NCBI RefSeq assembly: GCF_000160575.1
Contig: NZ_GG697129.1
Coordinates: forward strand, 385,167 to 449,166
Reading direction: 5' to 3'
Source of the DNA: Weissella paramesenteroides ATCC 33313
GTDB lineage: Bacteria > Bacillota > Bacilli > Lactobacillales > Lactobacillaceae
Length of the DNA: 64,000 nt
Notes under the pieces: generated by a model
What the model was told of the DNA's origin: nothing
Seen by the model: only the letters and a program-made list of their open reading frames with translations
The model's database searches: none
Position numbers and translations under genes: made by a program
Part shown: in pieces, positions 8,531-17,805 of the stretch
How positions within the stretch are numbered: position 1 is the first letter of the stretch
Layout: every line of letters begins with the position of its first letter

Positions 8531-9940
8531 TTAACCAACACTACCAACCATCTGAAATTTAATCAATCGATTCAGTTCAACGGCGTATTCCATCGGTAGT
8601 TGTTTCGTAAATGGATCCAAAAACCCCATCACTATCAACTGTGTTGCGGTTTCTTCATCTAATCCACGACTTTCTAAATAGTAGAGTTTTTCTTCTGAAA
8701 CTTTGGAAACACGTGCTTCATGTTCGATCGTACCATCGCTAGTCGCAATATCATTCACCGGAAATGTATCACTGCTGCTTTGATTATCCATAAGAATCGT
8801 GTCACATTCTAAATGGGAATGTGCGTTTGTCGCTCGTTTTGTATACTTTACCAAACCACGATAATCGGCACGACCGCCGTCATGGCAAATGGCTTTTGAA
8901 ATAATCGTACTATGCGTGTCGGGTGCCATGTGTATCATCTTGGCACCGGTATCTTGATGCATGTCTTTACCGGCTGCAGCGATTGATAGCATCGAGCCAG
9001 TTGCACCACGACCAACTAAATAAATACTAGGATATTTCATTGTCACTTTAGAACCTAGATTTCCATCAACCCATTCCATCGATGCTGCTGCTTCAGCACG
9101 TGCCCGTTTAGTTTCCAAGCTATAAACGTTTGTTGACCAATTTTGAATCGTTGTATAGCGACAATAGCCACCTTGCTTCACAAATACCTCGACCACGGCC
9201 GCATGTAAACTGTCTTCTGAATAATTTGGTGCGGTACAGCCCTCAACATAATTAACCGAACCCCCTTCATCAACAATGATTAACGTTCGCTCAAACTGTC
9301 CGGTTCGACCGGCATTAATCCGAAAATAGCTTTGAATGGGCACATCCGCATGCACCCCTTTTGGCACATATAAAAAAGTCCCCCCGGACCAAACCGCCGT
9401 ATTTAAGGCAGCAAATTTATTATCGCTGGCCGAAATTAAGGTGCCGAAATATTGTTGTACCAAATTAGGATGTTCACGCAGTGCAGAATCCGTATCCATA
9501 AAAATGATTCCTTGTGATTCCAAGTCATGTTTCAAATTACTGTACACTGCCTCAGATTCATACTGAGCTGCTGAACCTGCCAGATACTCTCGTTCAGCCT
9601 CAGGAACACCAATACGTTCAAAGGTTTCTTTAATCGTGTCTGGTACATCTGCCCATTGCCGCGCCACATGATCTGTTGCTCGTTGAAAATATTTAATATG
9701 ATCCAAATTAATTTGACTTAAATCAGGTCCAAATTTCGGTAAAGGCATTTTTAAATAGATTTGGTAGGCTTTCAGACGTAACGCTAACATCCAATCAGGC
9801 TCATGCTTAGCACCAGAAATTTTACGAATTGTATCCTCACTAATACCAACACCTGTTGAAAAAACTGGATCAATTTCATCAACAGCGCCCCGTTCTTCAT
9901 TGGTCTGCTGACCTTTAACTGATATGGAATCTTCAGCCAT
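8531..9940 (-). CDS. sufB: Fe-S cluster assembly scaffold protein SufB
   Basis: SufB is the SufBCD scaffold subunit on which Fe-S clusters form. The 469-residue length, the central beta-helix region and the C-terminal stretch ATSDGTIEHEARVSKVSEEK are typical. The ATG at 9940 follows GGAGGG with a six-base gap, so the longer reading to 9979 is not used. The start overlaps the end of sufU by eight bases, indicating translational coupling. It is the last gene of a minus-strand run from the NRAMP-like gene through nrdDG and sufCDSU. Confidence 0.95.
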   Translation of the reverse strand: MAEDSISVKGQQTNEERGAVDEIDPVFSTGVGISEDTIRKISGAKHEPDWMLALRLKAYQIYLKMPLPKFGPDLSQINLDHIKYFQRATDHVARQWADVPDTIKETFERIGVPEAEREYLAGSAAQYESEAVYSNLKHDLESQGIIFMDTDSALREHPNLVQQYFGTLISASDNKFAALNTAVWSGGTFLYVPKGVHADVPIQSYFRINAGRTGQFERTLIIVDEGGSVNYVEGCTAPNYSEDSLHAAVVEVFVKQGGYCRYTTIQNWSTNVYSLETKRARAEAAASMEWVDGNLGSKVTMKYPSIYLVGRGATGSMLSIAAAGKDMHQDTGAKMIHMAPDTHSTIISKAICHDGGRADYRGLVKYTKRATNAHSHLECDTILMDNQSSSDTFPVNDIATSDGTIEHEARVSKVSEEKLYYLESRGLDEETATQLIVMGFLDPFTKQLPMEYAVELNRLIKFQMVGSVG

Positions 9941-10370
9941 TGGTTGCCCTCCAATCATTAATAATTTCTGACATTGCATGCCAAGCTAAGGCACCACATC
10001 GAACACGTGTTGGAAATTCACTTAAAGTACTAAAAGCAATACTATCGCCTAAATCGTTAGCAGCCACTGCTTGTCCCATGATTAACTTGCGGAAACTTTG
10101 CATACGGTCAAGCGCAACATCGACAGACTGATTAATTAATATATCCATTAGCATACTTGCAGATGCTTGACTAATGATGCAGCCATTTCCTGTAAACGAT
10201 ATGTCAATAAATTGACCGTCAACAATTAGTGCAAATATCGAAATGGTATCGCCACAGTCTGGATTACGACAGGTTTTTTTATAATTTGCCGTCTTGAGTT
10301 CACCATAATGGTGCGGATAATTGGCATGATCAACGATAATCCGCTGATAAAGTTGTCGAATATCACTCAT
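9933..10370 (-). CDS. sufU: SufU sulfur-transfer protein
   Basis: SufU is the zinc-dependent sulfurtransferase that receives persulfide sulfur from SufS in Firmicutes. Its 145 residues contain the three conserved Cys contexts: NPDCGD near residue 34, GNGCIISQAS near 63, and VRCGALAWHA near the C-terminus. The first context is usually NPTCGD, so Thr to Asp is a small deviation. The gene overlaps sufS by four bases and sufB by eight, consistent with a single operon. Confidence 0.93.
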   Translation of the reverse strand: MSDIRQLYQRIIVDHANYPHHYGELKTANYKKTCRNPDCGDTISIFALIVDGQFIDISFTGNGCIISQASASMLMDILINQSVDVALDRMQSFRKLIMGQAVAANDLGDSIAFSTLSEFPTRVRCGALAWHAMSEIINDWRATNG

Positions 10371-11542
10371 GTCAATAACTCCTTTACCTGACGAACACCT
10401 GCCAATAACTTATCAATTTCAGACAACTTATTTTCAAAACTAACACTGACTCGTACAACACTTTCAGTACCCAAAAAATGCATTAGGGGCTCCGCACAAT
10501 GGTGACCTGATCGGACAGCAACACCTGCTGAATCCAAAATAGTTGCAACATCATGCGCATGTACATTGTCTACGTTGAAGCTCACAACCCCTTGGTGGTC
10601 ACTTGCGATTGGTGATCCATACACCGTCACCGCAGGTATTTGAGCCAACCCTGTCATTAAATGATCTATCAATTCATGATCAATCTGAGCAATTGTTTGG
10701 TAGCTTTTCTGATAAATATACTTAATCGCCGCACCCAACCCAAGTACACCAGCAATATTTGGTGTTCCTGCTTCAAATTTTAATGGTGCTGGTTGAAAAG
10801 TGGCCGTTGTTTTGGTTACTTGATCAATCATTTCACCACCGAACCGCGTTGGATTTGTCTCAGCCAGTAAATCCGCACGCCCATATAGCACCCCGACACC
10901 TGTTGGACCAAACATTTTATGTCCGGAAAAGGCCAAAAAGTCGGCTTCAATTGCTTGCACATCAATCGGTATATGGGCAACTGCCTGAGCTGCATCAACC
11001 AGTAGCACGGCACCAGCTTCATGCACCAGCTTTGCAATTGGGTGCATATCTGTATACGTTCCTAAAACATTTGAAACTAATGTTAGTGACACAATTTTGG
11101 TATGTTTGTTTAGCATTTTTTGCAATGATATCATATCAATCCGACCATCTGTTGTAATGTCAACAACGCGTAGTTTACTCCCCGTTATTTTGGCAACTTG
11201 TTGCCAAGGTACCAAATTAGAATGATGTTCCATGACACTAATAATAATCTCATCCCCAGCATGAAGATGTGTCATACCATAACCAAATGCCACCAAATTC
11301 AGCGCATCGGTTGCACCACTAGTAAACACAATATCTGCAACATCGGGCGCATGAATGAAATCAGCTACCTGTTGACGAACCTGTTCATATTGTTGGGTCA
11401 CCTCATTAGCTAACATATACATGCCACGATGCACATTGACCTTTTGTTTTTGATAATAATTATCAATCACTTCAAGGACGGCATCTGGCATCGGCGTGGT
11501 TGCAGCATTATCTAAGTAAGCTAACTGATTATAAACTGTCAT
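10367..11542 (-). CDS. sufS: Cysteine desulfurase SufS
   Basis: This PLP-dependent group II desulfurase releases sulfur from cysteine for cluster assembly. The N-terminal YLDNAATTPMP, the PLP-lysine motif SGHKMFGPTGVGVLYG near residue 220, and the active-site Cys in VRSGHHCAEP near residue 355 are all visible. The ATG at 11542 is preferred over an in-frame TTG further upstream because the protein then begins directly before the YLDNAATT strand. It overlaps the end of sufD by 14 bases, so the two genes are translationally linked. Confidence 0.93.
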   Translation of the reverse strand: MTVYNQLAYLDNAATTPMPDAVLEVIDNYYQKQKVNVHRGMYMLANEVTQQYEQVRQQVADFIHAPDVADIVFTSGATDALNLVAFGYGMTHLHAGDEIIISVMEHHSNLVPWQQVAKITGSKLRVVDITTDGRIDMISLQKMLNKHTKIVSLTLVSNVLGTYTDMHPIAKLVHEAGAVLLVDAAQAVAHIPIDVQAIEADFLAFSGHKMFGPTGVGVLYGRADLLAETNPTRFGGEMIDQVTKTTATFQPAPLKFEAGTPNIAGVLGLGAAIKYIYQKSYQTIAQIDHELIDHLMTGLAQIPAVTVYGSPIASDHQGVVSFNVDNVHAHDVATILDSAGVAVRSGHHCAEPLMHFLGTESVVRVSVSFENKLSEIDKLLAGVRQVKELLT

Positions 11543-12647
11543 GGAGATCTTCACCTGCACCTTCTTCAACTGCTGCTATGACCTTTTGTTGCAAATCATC
11601 AGTGAGCTCATGGAGCACTGGTGCAATAAAATCATAGACTAAAATTTTTCTGGCTTGTTGTTCAGTAATTCCTCGACTTAATAGATAGTAAAGTTCTTCA
11701 GGATCATACTGACCAACACTAGCCGCATGGCCAGCATTGACGTCATTTTCATCGATAATCAATAACGGATTGACGGTTCCTTGGGCACTTTTACCAACCG
11801 TCATCAACCGCCCTTCTTGCTGTGAATCTGAACCATAGGCACCGTGATAAATTTGCCCGACGCTTGTAAAATTAACCTTTGATTGGCCAAATAACACGCC
11901 ACGCATGTTGATGCGACTAGTTGTGTGCGTTGCCAAATGATTCACACATCCCTGAAAGCCACTGTAATCTTGACCGATGCCGATTTTGACCGCATTGAGT
12001 TTTGCAGTACTACCTTGACCATTCAAGTTCACGACAACATCCCCCAATAATTTACCGTAAGCTCCTGGTACCAGTGACCAATCTGCCACGCAATCTCTGG
12101 CCACATCAAGTTCCCCAAATAATGATAAGTTGATGGGCATCTGATTGCTGAGTGCAGTCATCAATTTTAACTGACTATTATCTGCTTGATGTCCAATTAT
12201 CACACAACTAGCATGAGCTACCTGACCATTAATATTGATAGCCTGTTGCAGAGTCAACTGACTGCCTTCACCAAGGATCAACACTATCGTCAATGCAATT
12301 GGTTGGGCATCTCTTAAATCTATCGTCAAATTTAACGGTTGTTTAATAACCACATGATCAGGAATCATAATTTTCAAACCGACGAGCGGTTGTTGAAAAT
12401 GCTGTACGATGTACTTATTTGTTTGATGTTTCTGTATATATGCTGTGACTTGTTTGGATAACTGTGCCTCATCTTCAAGACGCACAATTGTACCACCGTG
12501 GTGCTTAAGTTCTGTCATCGTTGCATCATCTGCCGACCATTGCCAATGTACAGATTCATTGTGACTAACAAATTCATAATCCTTTGTTGTATACTTAATG
12601 CCCATATAATAAGGATAATTAGCTTGTTCTAAGACATCTGTTGTCAT
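11529..12647 (-). CDS. sufD: Fe-S cluster assembly protein SufD
   Basis: SufD is the SufB paralogue in the SufBCD complex and is required for iron acquisition. The C-terminal domain is recognisable from HTTSRINMRGVLFGQSKVNF and the final YDPEELYYLLSRGITEQQAR. The length of about 372 residues is slightly short for the family, and the N-terminal helical region is brief. The ATG at 12647 has AGGAGG upstream. It lies 16 bases after the sufC stop. The N-terminal half is poorly conserved, as is common for SufD. Confidence 0.9.
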   Translation of the reverse strand: MTTDVLEQANYPYYMGIKYTTKDYEFVSHNESVHWQWSADDATMTELKHHGGTIVRLEDEAQLSKQVTAYIQKHQTNKYIVQHFQQPLVGLKIMIPDHVVIKQPLNLTIDLRDAQPIALTIVLILGEGSQLTLQQAININGQVAHASCVIIGHQADNSQLKLMTALSNQMPINLSLFGELDVARDCVADWSLVPGAYGKLLGDVVVNLNGQGSTAKLNAVKIGIGQDYSGFQGCVNHLATHTTSRINMRGVLFGQSKVNFTSVGQIYHGAYGSDSQQEGRLMTVGKSAQGTVNPLLIIDENDVNAGHAASVGQYDPEELYYLLSRGITEQQARKILVYDFIAPVLHELTDDLQQKVIAAVEEGAGEDLHDSL

Positions 12648-12663
12648 TGCATGACTCACCTCC

Positions 12664-13404
12664 TTACACCTGATCAAGTCCTTCATAGCCATTTTTTTCG
12701 AGCGCTACCGCCAACTCCGGCCCACCCGTTTTAATAATGCGTCCACCCATCATGACATGCACCACATCAGGAACAACATAATTGAGCAGTCGCTGATAGT
12801 GGGTCACCATCAAACAACTAAATGATTCACTTCGCATCTTATTGATACCGCGGGCAACAACTTTTAAGGCATCAATATCTAGACCAGAGTCGATTTCATC
12901 TAGAACGGCCATTGTTGGTTGCAACATCATTAGTTGTAAAATTTCATTGCGTTTCTTTTCACCACCAGAAAAGTCTTCATTTAAACCACGATTAGCATAG
13001 TCTTCGTCCATATCCAAAAAAGCCATATTTTGGTGTAATGACTTAAGAAATTTTAGTACTGGGACAGCATCATGATTATTGCGAGCGTTCATTGCTGAAT
13101 GAATAAAATCTGCATTCGTAATGCCAGCAACTTCAACTGGATATTGCATTGCTAGAAAAATACCTGCACGAGCTCGTTCATCAGTTGCCATATCAGTAAT
13201 ATTCTGATCATTTAATAAAATTCGCCCACCTGTAATTCGATAGCGTGGATTCCCCATGATGGTTTCTGATAAAGTTGATTTTCCCGTACCATTTGGCCCC
13301 ATCAGTGCATGAATTTCACCATTTTTAATCGTTAAATTAACATCATTTAAAATGGTTTTATCTTGCACAGCCACCGAAAGATGGTCAATGATTAATTCAG
13401 CCAC
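12664..13404 (-). CDS. sufC: Fe-S assembly ATPase SufC
   Basis: This soluble ABC-type ATPase of 246 residues drives SufBCD. Walker A GPNGTGKST is at residues 36-44, the signature FSGGEKKR is near 144, and Walker B AVLDEIDSGLDID is near 168. The SufC-specific EEKKR-like signature and full family length are present. AGGAGG overlaps the end of nrdG, and the gap to nrdG is only 16 bases, so the suf genes appear to continue the nrdDG operon. SufC as the first suf gene is usual in Firmicutes. Confidence 0.96.
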   Translation of the reverse strand: MAELIIDHLSVAVQDKTILNDVNLTIKNGEIHALMGPNGTGKSTLSETIMGNPRYRITGGRILLNDQNITDMATDERARAGIFLAMQYPVEVAGITNADFIHSAMNARNNHDAVPVLKFLKSLHQNMAFLDMDEDYANRGLNEDFSGGEKKRNEILQLMMLQPTMAVLDEIDSGLDIDALKVVARGINKMRSESFSCLMVTHYQRLLNYVVPDVVHVMMGGRIIKTGGPELAVALEKNGYEGLDQV

Positions 13405-13420
13405 TGTTTTTCCTCCTAAA

Positions 13421-14017
13421 CTACCTAACTAATTTATCCCAAATAACAACATCATCAGTTGCTAAGGACTTTGGCACATCAATGATTCTTTGATTTGAAC
13501 TCCCACGAAATTGTAACGTCAAATCTTTCTTTTCTTCTAAGAAACGACCATCTACCAAAATATCAATAATGCTTAACAATTCTAACTTGTCATAGGATTC
13601 TTGCATCAACTCATCCCAGGTATAACCCGTCCATGACCAAATATCCTTTGTGTGTCCAAATTCTTGTCGAATTCGCTGACATAATTTCAAACAAACTTGG
13701 GTATTTAAAAATGGTTCGCCTCCAAGTAATGTCAACCCTTGGACATAGCTATGCGACATATCAGCAATAATGCGATCCTCTAGTGCTTGCGAATAAGGTT
13801 TACCATAATGAAAGTTTTGAGCAACCCGATTATAGCAACCAGGACAATTAAACAAGCAACCCGATACATAAAGACTGCATCGAATACCTTCACCATCAAC
13901 CATATTGAATGGTTTATAACTAGCCACATATTGTAAACTACGTTCAGATGCTAACCATTCTTGTGGCTGCGGATTGTTTGGCTGTCTAATATGTCGTGGC
14001 CGATTAGATTTCACCAT
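13421..14017 (-). CDS. nrdG: Anaerobic ribonucleotide reductase activase NrdG
   Basis: This radical-SAM activase installs the glycyl radical on NrdD. The cluster motif C-x3-C-x2-C (CLFNCPGC) lies near residues 54-61, followed by the SAM-binding TLLGGEPF near residue 95. The ATG at 14017 follows AGGAGG with an eight-base gap, and the start overlaps the nrdD stop region by 14 bases. A basic N-terminal extension of about 25 residues precedes the core. The activase needs a 4Fe-4S cluster, which the directly following suf genes would supply. Confidence 0.95.
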   Translation of the reverse strand: MVKSNRPRHIRQPNNPQPQEWLASERSLQYVASYKPFNMVDGEGIRCSLYVSGCLFNCPGCYNRVAQNFHYGKPYSQALEDRIIADMSHSYVQGLTLLGGEPFLNTQVCLKLCQRIRQEFGHTKDIWSWTGYTWDELMQESYDKLELLSIIDILVDGRFLEEKKDLTLQFRGSSNQRIIDVPKSLATDDVVIWDKLVR

Positions 14018-16181
14018 CTTCAAGGCCTCCTAACTGCATATGCTTAACACGTGACACAATTTCCTTATGACGACCATGAACCATTGGTCGAATCATTGGA
14101 TTTCCGAGATAACCACAAGTTCGCTTAACAACATCACACGTTTTTGGATCACGATTACCACATTGTGGACATTCAAATCCTCTTGCAGTTGGTTTAAATT
14201 CACCATCAAAACCACATTCAAAACAGTGATCAATCGAAGCATTTGTTCCTAGGTAACCCACACGATCATAAGCCCAATCCCAAACTGCTTCTAACGCAGC
14301 TGGATTTTGCTTTAAATTGGGATACTCACAATAATGAATAAAACCACCCGCTGCGTATTTTGGATAGTCTTGCTCAAATGCTAGTTTTTCAAATGGCGTT
14401 GGGTTTTTACGTACATCGTAGTGGAAACTATTCGTGTAATATTCCTTCGCCGTAATATCCGGAATCATACCAAAACGCGCAATATCATCCTCACAGAAAG
14501 TATCGGTCAATGATTCGGCAGGTGTTGAGTAAACACTAAAGTGATAACCATATTGGTTCTCCCACTTCAAGCAATAATCATGTAAATACTTAACAATCGC
14601 AACTGTAAAATCATGGGCTTCTTGATTATCTTCCCACTCACTACCATAAAAGGCTGTACCAACTTCATATAATCCAATATAACCAAGTGAAATGGTTGCC
14701 CGACTATTTTTAAATAATTCATCAACCGAATCCGTTGGCTGCAATCGTTTACCAAATGCACCATTTTCATATAAAATCGGTGCATTTTCTGGTTTTGCTT
14801 CCTTACAACGACTTAATCGATTCAATAATGCCTTTTTGGCTAAGTGAACTCGATCATCCATAATTTCCCAAAATACATCTTTATCACCTTTGGCTTCAAT
14901 GGCGATTCTTGGCAAATTGATCGTGACCACGCCTAAATTCATGCGACCACTATTAACTTCTTGACCATTTTCATCCTGCCAACCTTGTAAAAAGCTACGG
15001 CAACCCATTGGACATTTAAAACTACCTGTTAATTCAATAATTTTGTCGTACATTAAAATATCAGGATACATCCGCTTAGTTGCACACTCTACTGCTAATT
15101 GTTTGACATCATAATTTGGATCAGCCTTATCTAAGTTCAATCCTCGTTTAACAGTAAAAATCAGTTTTGGAAAAATTGCCGTTTGATGTTGTTTACCCAA
15201 CCCATTAATTCTGACCTGTAAAATGGCTTTTTGAATTTCTCGTTCAATCCAAGACGTACCAAGTCCAAAACCAACTGTCGTAAATGGGGTTTGTCCGTTC
15301 GACGAAAACAATGTATTCACTTCATATTCAAGTGCCTGCATCGCATCATAAATATCTTTTTTTGTCTTATCACGCGCAAATGATTCCCGTTTTTCTGGCA
15401 AAACCCACTGTTCAGCTTCTGCAAGATGTTTTTTATAATTCAACTCTGCATAAGGTGCTAATACTTCATCCGTCCGGTCAGATGAACAACCACCATATTG
15501 ACTTGACGCAACATTCGCAATAATCTGTGACATTTGGGCTGTGGCTGTTTGAATTGACTTAGGTGGTTCCACATTTGCATTCCCAATTTTGAAACCATTG
15601 GCTAGCATATCTTTAAAATCAATTAAACAACAGTTCGTCATCGATGTCAGAGGTGAATAATCCAAATCATGATAATGAATATCACCACGTAAATGTGCCT
15701 TAGCAACAGTCTGTGGCATTAAAGTTAATCCTAATGATTTACCAACCATCCCTGCTGTTAAATCTCGCCGTGTGCTAAAGATGTTACTATCTTTATTAGC
15801 ATTTTCATGAACAACAGTATCTTGACCGTTAAATAACTGATTTAATTTATGACCTGGATCAATAACCGATTGCCACTTTTCAATGTCATGCGTTCGATAA
15901 TCAACATATTTATCAGCTAATGCAACTTCTCCCATAGAAATCAACGCACTAATAAACATGTCACGAATAGTGGTTGATGATAATTCGTCACCAGATTCAC
16001 TAACTTGCGAAAAAATACGTTGTCGTAATTCATCTTTTAATTCATCATTATCCGTCAGGGCATCAATAACCAAGTTAATCTTGTACGCATAAAATGGTGT
16101 CTTCTCACCATCACTTTTTTCAACTGTTATTTGCTTTAATAACCGCCAATCAATTTTTTGTACTGTTTCTACGTAATCCAT
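14004..16181 (-). CDS. nrdD: Anaerobic ribonucleoside-triphosphate reductase NrdD
   Basis: This class III reductase makes dNTPs from NTPs without oxygen. The N-terminus is a short ATP-cone-like region, followed by the glycyl-radical enzyme barrel. Visible signatures are GDIHYHDLDYSP, the SSQYGG stretch, the C-terminal zinc site (CFECG and CPQCG), and the glycyl-radical loop RTCGYLGNP near residue 697. The ATG at 16181 follows AAGGAG, giving 725 residues. The longer reading to 16262 runs into the preceding gene and is rejected. The gene lies 20 bases after an NRAMP-like transporter gene. Confidence 0.96.
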   Translation of the reverse strand: MDYVETVQKIDWRLLKQITVEKSDGEKTPFYAYKINLVIDALTDNDELKDELRQRIFSQVSESGDELSSTTIRDMFISALISMGEVALADKYVDYRTHDIEKWQSVIDPGHKLNQLFNGQDTVVHENANKDSNIFSTRRDLTAGMVGKSLGLTLMPQTVAKAHLRGDIHYHDLDYSPLTSMTNCCLIDFKDMLANGFKIGNANVEPPKSIQTATAQMSQIIANVASSQYGGCSSDRTDEVLAPYAELNYKKHLAEAEQWVLPEKRESFARDKTKKDIYDAMQALEYEVNTLFSSNGQTPFTTVGFGLGTSWIEREIQKAILQVRINGLGKQHQTAIFPKLIFTVKRGLNLDKADPNYDVKQLAVECATKRMYPDILMYDKIIELTGSFKCPMGCRSFLQGWQDENGQEVNSGRMNLGVVTINLPRIAIEAKGDKDVFWEIMDDRVHLAKKALLNRLSRCKEAKPENAPILYENGAFGKRLQPTDSVDELFKNSRATISLGYIGLYEVGTAFYGSEWEDNQEAHDFTVAIVKYLHDYCLKWENQYGYHFSVYSTPAESLTDTFCEDDIARFGMIPDITAKEYYTNSFHYDVRKNPTPFEKLAFEQDYPKYAAGGFIHYCEYPNLKQNPAALEAVWDWAYDRVGYLGTNASIDHCFECGFDGEFKPTARGFECPQCGNRDPKTCDVVKRTCGYLGNPMIRPMVHGRHKEIVSRVKHMQLGGLEDGEI

Positions 16182-16201
16182 AAAATAACTCCTTCCTAGA
16201 C

Positions 16202-17485
16202 TTACCAAATGCCAAGTGTTGGTCCAACCATATACATGCCAAAAATCATCACAACGAGACAAGCACTAGTGACAAAAAATCGATACAGACCATGCATTCG
16301 ATACTCTTTTGGTAATGCTTTTGCTTCTAATAGCAATAAAAATCCCAAGACGATTGGTAACAATAACGCATTCATCACTTCAACTGAAACGGCGATATCA
16401 ACTAAATCGATATTCATTAATACGATAACTGCCCCAATGATATGAGCTAAACAATAAATGGTATAGAAACCAACATTTGATTTATTTAGTCGTTCATTCA
16501 AACTGTGCCGCCAGTTTAGAACCTCGGTAACTCCCCATGTTCCTGCTAAAGCAACAACTAATGCTGCAACTAACGAACCACCCATCAGACTTAGACCAGT
16601 AAAAATTTTCGCTGGTGTTGATCCAATATATGGTGAAATTGCAGTTGCTAAATCACTAACAGAGCTTAGCGATACGTGATGACCAACAACACCAACTGTT
16701 GCCGCAAAAGTGATGACAAACATAATCATAATTCCTTGGGTCAATAGCGTACCGACCAATGTGTCATGTTTTTCTTTTGAAATATCCTTTTTGCTAAGGT
16801 GTTTATCAATGACTGCACCTTGTTGATAAAAAATCATCCATGGCATAATAACCGCACCCACATTGGCGGCAACAAGATATACATAGGAAGAATTTTTCCA
16901 AGGAACGGTTGTTAAACCTTGTACGAAATCACTGGGCTGCGGTTTGGCCATAAACATTGCAACTAAGAAAGCAAGCTCAGCTAGACCGATCATAACCCCG
17001 ATTTTTTCAACACGATGATAACTACCACAAAAGGCAATCCCAATTAACAACATTGTTGCTGCTGGAATGGTCAACCATTTCGAAACACCAAATAATTCTC
17101 CCACACCAGCGATACCAATAAATTCAGTTAGTAAAGCACCAACTGCTGATATGCCCAACGTTCCTGCGGACAACCATGCCCAGCCTTTGCCAAAATGTTG
17201 TCGAATTAATTCACCATGGCCTTGTTGTGTCACGATGCCAAGGCGAACCGTCATTTCTTGCGCTGCATACAGGATTGGAATGAGTAGTAATTGTGGTAGA
17301 ACCATTGCATACCCCCATTGTGCGCCAGATTGAGCGGCTGTAATTAGACACCCCGCATCAGTATCGGCCAGCATAACAATCAAGCCCGGCCCGTACACTT
17401 TTAAAAAGTGCCTAATTTTTAACTTCACATCCTGATGATTAACAATTGGTACCTCATTGATAACTTCCGTACTACTTTCTTTCAT
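16202..17485 (-). CDS. NRAMP-superfamily transporter with altered metal-site motifs
   Basis: This membrane protein of 427 residues has about 11 segments and the NRAMP fold. TM1 reads GPGLIVMLADTDAGCLIT where canonical MntH proteins have DPGN: Asp and Gly are kept, Pro is Ala and Asn is Cys, with an extra Asp two residues earlier. TM6 reads GAVIMPWMIF in place of the MPH motif, so Met is kept and His is Trp. It therefore belongs to a divergent NRAMP branch whose ion is uncertain (Mn, Fe, Mg or other). The ATG at 17485 follows GGGAG. It is the first gene of the nrdDG-suf run, which argues for an iron or manganese connection. Confidence 0.85.
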   Translation of the reverse strand: MKESSTEVINEVPIVNHQDVKLKIRHFLKVYGPGLIVMLADTDAGCLITAAQSGAQWGYAMVLPQLLLIPILYAAQEMTVRLGIVTQQGHGELIRQHFGKGWAWLSAGTLGISAVGALLTEFIGIAGVGELFGVSKWLTIPAATMLLIGIAFCGSYHRVEKIGVMIGLAELAFLVAMFMAKPQPSDFVQGLTTVPWKNSSYVYLVAANVGAVIMPWMIFYQQGAVIDKHLSKKDISKEKHDTLVGTLLTQGIMIMFVITFAATVGVVGHHVSLSSVSDLATAISPYIGSTPAKIFTGLSLMGGSLVAALVVALAGTWGVTEVLNWRHSLNERLNKSNVGFYTIYCLAHIIGAVIVLMNIDLVDIAVSVEVMNALLLPIVLGFLLLLEAKALPKEYRMHGLYRFFVTSACLVVMIFGMYMVGPTLGIW

Positions 17486-17751
17486 ATTCTCAATCTCCCC
17501 TACTTAACTGTTAGGTACTAAGTGTAGTTTGAGAAAAAGAATATATCGCAACGGTATTTTTTGTTTTTTGTGAATTTTTTAAAAATAAAATTAAAATGCT
17601 TTTATATCAGTGTTTCAAATCATTTCTGAGCACGCCAAGAACATAACATACCGTTATCTAATAACAGAAAGGCATAAAAAAAGAGCTGGAACAACAGGAA
17701 ATGTTCCAACCTTTTTCGCTAAAAATGTATTAATTATAAAATTGAAATTTT
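17486..17751. other. Gene-free stretch upstream of the NRAMP-like gene
   Basis: It holds the leader of the NRAMP-nrd-suf run and the esterase terminator (17678-17716). A 12-base palindromic motif (ACTACACTTAGT on the minus strand, near 17520) lies close to the likely promoter. I see no ORF with a ribosome-binding site. Confidence 0.5.
17678..17716 (-). terminator. Terminator of the GGAACA family
   Basis: On the minus strand GGTTGGAACA pairs with TGTTCCAGCTC, followed by TTTTTTT. It is preceded by the conserved tail TAGCGAAAAA. It ends the esterase transcript. Confidence 0.7.
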
Positions 17752-17803
17752 GATAACATAAGCGCGTTCCAAACCAGCTTCAAAACGACTTTTGTCTTGC
17801 TCT
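17752..17803 (-). repeat. Short deleted copy of the long-hairpin element
   Basis: On the minus strand it runs from AGAGCAAGACAAAAGTC to GAACGCGCTTATGTTATC. It keeps both ends and lacks the whole central stem and apex. It starts three bases after the esterase stop codon. Confidence 0.65.
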
Positions 17804-17805
17804 CG

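Noticed and set aside
14004-16181. Pyruvate formate-lyase
   Set aside because: Glycyl-radical family is shared, but the zinc Cys site, the RTCGYLGNP loop and the NrdG neighbour identify NrdD.
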